A stretch of 43,972 nucleotides of DNA from an uncultured Tissierellia bacterium (GTDB taxonomy: Bacteria > Bacillota > Clostridia > Tissierellales > Tissierellaceae), in contig CAMIXG010000014.1 in the NCBI GenBank assembly GCA_946402705.1, positions 1 through 43,972 of the forward strand. The letters are read 5' to 3'. Of the stretch, positions 41,801-43,972 are shown piece after piece; position 1 is the stretch's first letter; every line of letters starts with the position of its first letter. Below the pieces are notes generated by a model that saw only the letters and a program-made list of their open reading frames with translations, was not told the DNA's origin and did no database searches. Made by a program: the position numbers and the translations under genes.

Positions 41801-43972
41801 TTGGATTAGATGATGAAAAAGTAGGAACTATAGAATTAGTTAAAGATGAAGGTTGGAAAGGTAAGTTCACTGTACCTAAATATAATCTGTCAGGAGACCT
41901 AGCAGAATATTATATTGAAGAAGTTACAGTAGAAGGATACACAACTGAAATAACAGGAAGTGTTGAAACAGGATTTGTAATTACAAATACAAGTTCAGAC
42001 AAGATAGAATCACTTAAGGTTAAGAAAGTTTGGCATGGACCAAAGGCTGGTGAAGTAAAAGTAGCTTTAGTTATAGATGATGTCAAATCAGATAAAGAAG
42101 TAACTTTAAATGCTGCTAATACTTGGCAAGGAGAATTCAAAAATCTACCAGTATATAATTCAGATGGAGAAGCTATAAAGTATACAGTAGCAGAAGAAAA
42201 AGTTACTGGATATACTTCAACAGTAACAGGAAGTGTTGAAACAGGATTTACAGTGACAAATAAGAGTACAGAAAAAATAGCAGCAATCAAAGTTAACAAA
42301 GTTTGGAAGGGACCAAAAACTGATAAGGTAACTATTAAACTAGTAGCTAATGGAAAATCAACAGATGAAGCCATAGAGTTAAGTGAAGCAAATGAATGGA
42401 AGGGTGAATTTACTAACCTTTCAAAATATGGTATTGGAGAAAGTCCAATCGAGTATGAAATAGAAGAACAAGCTATTCATGGATATGCTTCAAAAGTAAC
42501 AGGAAATGCAACAGAAGGATTTACAGTTACAAATACTACTGATAACCAAATAGAATCATTAAAAGTTAATAAGGCTTGGGTAGGACCTAAGGCTGATAGT
42601 GTAACTATAAAATTAATGAATAATGGACAAGCAACTGGACAAGAAGTAGTGTTAAATGAAGAAAATAACTGGCAAGGAGAATTTAAAAACCTAGCACTAT
42701 ATCCTGATGGAACAGAGGCAAATTATACAGTAAAAGAAGAAAAAGTTGCTGGATATACTTCAGCAGTGACAGGAAGTGTTGAAACAGGCTTCACAGTAAC
42801 AAACTCAGTAGATGGTGGAACAACTAGATCAATAAAAGTAAATAAGGTTTGGAATGGTCCAGCCAAAGAAAAAGCAGTAGTTAAGTTAATGAATGGAGCA
42901 ACAGAAGCAGGAAGAATAGACTTAACACAAGCAAATAACTGGGAACACACATTTGCAGATGTAGCTAAATATAATGCAGATGGAGAGATAATAAACTATA
43001 CAGTAACAGAAGAAGAAATAGCAGGATACGCAGCAGAAGTAACAGGAGATATGACAGCAGGATTTAAAGTAACAAACTCAGTAGATGGTGGAACAACTAG
43101 ATCAATAAAAGTAAATAAGGTTTGGAATGGTCCAGCCAAAGAAAAAGCAGTAGTTAAGTTAATGAATGGAGCAACAGAAGCAGGAAGAATAGACTTAACA
43201 CAAGCAAATAACTGGGAACACACATTTGCAGATGTAGCTAAATATAATGCAGATGGAGAGATAATAAACTATACAGTAACAGAAGAAGAAATAGCAGGAT
43301 ACGCAGCAGAAGTAACAGGAGATATGACAGCAGGATTTAAAGTAACAAACTCAGTAGATGGTGGAACAACTAGATCAATAAAAGTAAATAAGGTTTGGAA
43401 TGGTCCAGCCAAAGAAAAAGCAGTAGTTAAGTTAATGAATGGAGCAACAGAAGCAGGAAGAATAGACTTAACACAAGCAAATAACTGGGAACACACATTT
43501 GCAGATGTAGCTAAATATAATGCAGATGGAGAGATAATAAACTATACAGTAACAGAAGAAGAAATAGCAGGATACGCAGCAGAAGTAACAGGAGATATGA
43601 CAGCAGGATTTAAAGTAACAAACTCAGTAGATGGTGGAACAACTAGATCAATAAAAGTAAATAAGGTTTGGAATGGTCCAGCCAAAGAAAAAGCAGTAGT
43701 TAAGTTAATGAATGGAGCAACAGAAGCAGGAAGAATAGACTTAACACAAGCAAATAACTGGGAACACACATTTGCAGATGTAGCTAAATATAATGCAGAT
43801 GGAGAGATAATAAATTATACAGTAACAGAAGACGAAATAGCAGGATATGCAGCAGAAGTAACAGGAGATATGACAGCAGGATTTAAAGTAACAAATACAG
43901 TGGAATATAAATTAGAGACAAATAAGAAAGTAAAAACAGTAGATGGAACATATTTAAAAGATGGAGATAAGG
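35872..43972 (+). CDS. Giant surface adhesin with InlB-type and Cna-B repeats (3' end outside window)
   Basis: One open frame of at least 2700 codons running off the window edge. A signal peptide (RSKKFSR, Leu/Val-rich core, cleavage after AFA near residue 27) exports it. Residues about 30-1475 are beta-rich and match no family I recognise. Two InlB B-type (Listeria-Bacteroides) repeats follow, each with a YNANGG or YDANGG start and LYAQW end (about residues 1477-1553 and 1560-1633). From about residue 1634 there are at least 11 Cna-B-type modules, each with VxKxW at the start, a YTVxE element and VTN at the end, the pattern that can form Lys-Asn isopeptide bonds with a catalytic Glu. The last four complete modules are near-identical. 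A cell-wall sorting motif is expected downstream. Role: stalk-like adhesin (inferred). Confidence 0.9.
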   Translation, partial: MRSKKFSRIAFLLLVVMLLNGMTAFAGVGASKTEFSELTEQTTNIDQVRDDIEKNGILLESLKTYAGTEGLSNRLSDDPSIDDKPERDLFIRTRIANGVGLKNQLPQEKNKTFRVVIPAPEDGIKTILGQNNLLWEYENPSSSAEFDYRMTSITVGRLVVTASEYNNNTPLGELTNDYDIFRGVNEITIAYDGYKKDVVNEAMVHITFMDELHKGIKLDDTTAGGKINFGSRPISGDDVEGRVVDGQNLRFTSKTAGVTGEAKYEPKNQVYVDSFVDGTLKFSQVAGTSLRYTVLAKPKKLQPKGTIYDLGKINFRNEHNNTFIDKKIGQNISDKRLFIVDEKIDMDKVKESHKTYIDHMYEVEITNRVEGLPGYDYSKYYVNDHIKLVRKTTEGSLSTAMIGDRYEDTVKEDMIMVLKPGGTGSTTVKFDFKRISYKVQLNNGEVQTLDVVKEDTSKITFDKAKVSKVTVGGVDYTGKLIDINSLGDKVIEVSSSENLKTLNYDVYNVFREANDFVTNLYKGREFRGLEGSIITVSPIRQHDHNYGEDIIIEGDYSQDEGEGRKGIFKLADKERKDIKIEVGSTRMNFYFSTLDKVRYQVLYITKYADVVSTGGNYQIDTTENDPFEILYESEMYFNRPGSVFSMNPKDFTKGNFELVEHEEFASQHELKGFEGFKVQYISKGQTINLPDEDTVYVYSYKKLVDNKVEVEIPLREVDKEGKDIQHPGKLLTYPRKTEDYKVEFSIPRRYTCYENPKAIFNFDGIEGVKQGSGKYTSNPDGGITIEFIIEKIDDGGDLFPRNRSMRALANPELYANPAIEIINQNSKGILVQYGEKVRDNCGPEKELYVTTIELVNVQNINGQLVPLTELNSSQPLNRQKISTLGDSIITLDLPMGKKVVATDGDKKAYAYKGYEKDKFVGVTDENGSLIKVDVDGSGEKILGKDTNNIKPDVKNKTVIYILFEEKIDDEKPKEENFFATRRFYVKVNENAIPQYGDIVDDKSAQIEAFYKKLETAIDDYYAGKTGGYAYFDSYLKSKFPGVEMERIDHNKFETKDQMINWNTKPKKANPAPRDKIVPNSEFKITHTVSYEYSKEPFYIGKHKNPNAKMQEFTRVKDSTKGFNLKDEAAWEPFQDGYVTMKDGETMANVTPIIYVMRGHADVKVEPKDPEVKPEGSGKNLNIVYRFFDKNEKLITAHEPIQVTDLEEGVTRLGARIYDFRDNFKYEYWGKGDGLKEGDIKYSDKLENKKTVTLYLDYKGEGELPPRPDTAYNYTVLNILKAKESYEEDKILSIYKSPSKLPIGSETFISPTNRLAQGYELLDDDGNITNNYGLKKIVIKDEMKEGAMANQHKYYYVAKESPSEEYVYSVKHVDENYNLLFEPEIKRHPQNISNIKEVSKNKDGYKTRVPEIQLDFTNTSIKSIFKFANKQGYSISEEANKMLLKDTNTGKIAAEIRVEEGTTTLYFVYDKDVSVAKIIYNANGGQFEDNQIINEIIGDTSKKIAEHNPSVKLKDRENVSFRKWMMKNEKGEFIEIEDRNINAGETVDLYAQWKEGPAKYRVTYDANGGTGLVVDDQEYEENTNATIKDKGNMANDKLMFKGWNTKADGKGTPYAPEAEVKMTGDLKLYAQWGESVTSLRIDKGWGGKKPAAGTVVTVNLVNKLKPEEVVQSIEMREPSAGAINWTGQFENVPMYNADGSTAEYTVVEVPVEGYKSTVSSPEKNRFYIYNESTETIDIDVEKRWVGEEGPEVTVVLYKKPEKGASRIAPLENGLEDEKVGEVKLNKGNDWKGKFTVLKNTVNFGEVEYYIKEIQVPGYTTVITGSYKTGYVITNTKDIEMGDPIKVRKIWVGKRPAENTVVTFNLVNILDKDKILESVDVNKDGEWDGEFKPVPKYNTDGTKAQYTVIEEDIDGFMLHRMFFDEERNKFDVMNRDNQMIDIPVEKKWVGKQPTDGTVVTVNLYERSYSTGTRMPINRIGLDDEKVGTIELVKDEGWKGKFTVPKYNLSGDLAEYYIEEVTVEGYTTEITGSVETGFVITNTSSDKIESLKVKKVWHGPKAGEVKVALVIDDVKSDKEVTLNAANTWQGEFKNLPVYNSDGEAIKYTVAEEKVTGYTSTVTGSVETGFTVTNKSTEKIAAIKVNKVWKGPKTDKVTIKLVANGKSTDEAIELSEANEWKGEFTNLSKYGIGESPIEYEIEEQAIHGYASKVTGNATEGFTVTNTTDNQIESLKVNKAWVGPKADSVTIKLMNNGQATGQEVVLNEENNWQGEFKNLALYPDGTEANYTVKEEKVAGYTSAVTGSVETGFTVTNSVDGGTTRSIKVNKVWNGPAKEKAVVKLMNGATEAGRIDLTQANNWEHTFADVAKYNADGEIINYTVTEEEIAGYAAEVTGDMTAGFKVTNSVDGGTTRSIKVNKVWNGPAKEKAVVKLMNGATEAGRIDLTQANNWEHTFADVAKYNADGEIINYTVTEEEIAGYAAEVTGDMTAGFKVTNSVDGGTTRSIKVNKVWNGPAKEKAVVKLMNGATEAGRIDLTQANNWEHTFADVAKYNADGEIINYTVTEEEIAGYAAEVTGDMTAGFKVTNSVDGGTTRSIKVNKVWNGPAKEKAVVKLMNGATEAGRIDLTQANNWEHTFADVAKYNADGEIINYTVTEDEIAGYAAEVTGDMTAGFKVTNTVEYKLETNKKVKTVDGTYLKDGDK
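42808..43899 (+). repeat. Four 273-bp tandem repeats inside the adhesin
   Basis: Units begin at 42808, 43081, 43354 and 43627, each 273 bp (91 codons) starting with GTAGATGGTGG. Units 1-3 read as identical. Unit 4 has a few substitutions in its last third and then leaves the repeat. Each encodes one Cna-B-type module (SIKVNKVWNGP to KVTN). Confidence 0.95.

Noticed and set aside
42723..43769. Four minus-strand reading frames of 75 codons, spaced 273 bp apart
   Set aside because: They are antisense shadows of the adhesin's tandem repeats; their regularity comes from the repeat unit, and they have no ribosome binding sites.
42808..43899. Regular repeats as a possible CRISPR array
   Set aside because: Units are 273 bp, contiguous, coding and without unique spacers.

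Overview
The window is AT-rich DNA from a low-GC anaerobic Firmicute. Gene content fits an amino-acid- and peptide-fermenting member of the Tissierellia/Peptoniphilaceae (Peptoniphilus/Anaerococcus-like) or a related clostridial group. The pointers are [FeFe]-hydrogenase maturases, a flavodiiron protein, many peptide and amino-acid genes, Gram-positive control elements (T-box, WalR-type and PerR-type boxes) and a giant Cna-B surface protein. Genus is inference; no rRNA or tRNA is present to confirm it.

Layout. 1-1.2 kb: a secreted HExxH metalloprotease of the anthrax-lethal-factor-like (ATLF) type. 1.6-5.9 kb: a PerR/Fur-type regulator diverging from hydE-hydG-hydF. 5.9-8.7 kb: a secreted lytic transglycosylase with a perfect WalR-type box, then pgeF, a DUF975 membrane protein and a GNAT acetyltransferase. 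8.9-14.4 kb: an operon of NhaC antiporter, M20 peptidase, YtcJ-type amidohydrolase and a BTAD regulator whose C-terminal ATPase-like region has no Walker A. 14.4-18.7 kb: ogt, a methyltransferase, a YdcF-like membrane protein, a GNAT enzyme and a lipoprotein. 18.75-20.0 kb: a fluoride riboswitch ahead of a cation/proton antiporter. 20.2-23.2 kb: a second YtcJ-type amidohydrolase with BrnQ, bracketed by an 80-bp direct repeat of the antiporter gene's 3' end. 23.5-26.3 kb: a MerR regulator with a MerR-style 19-bp-spacer promoter, then an ABC-F ATPase behind an attenuator-like leader. 26.5-30.4 kb: an oxygen-defence block of an acyl-CoA dehydrogenase/ETF-alpha/rubredoxin fusion, a flavodiiron protein and thiol peroxidase. 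30.4-32.9 kb: an ABC amino-acid importer behind a T-box that reads as histidine-specific. 32.9-35.4 kb: a cysteine desulfidase-family enzyme and a DAACS symporter on the minus strand. 35.9 kb to the end: one open reading frame of at least 2700 codons, an adhesin with InlB-type and at least 11 Cna-B-type modules, four of them in near-identical 273-bp tandem units. Its 3' end is outside the window.

The most interesting candidate system is at 26.4-29.7 kb. A single polypeptide joins an acyl-CoA dehydrogenase, the FAD domain of ETF-alpha and rubredoxin, and is followed 35 nt later by a flavodiiron protein. Together they look like a compact chain carrying electrons from acyl-CoA to O2 (or NO, or peroxide). 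A near-consensus PerR box lies upstream, and a PerR-like regulator is encoded elsewhere in the window.
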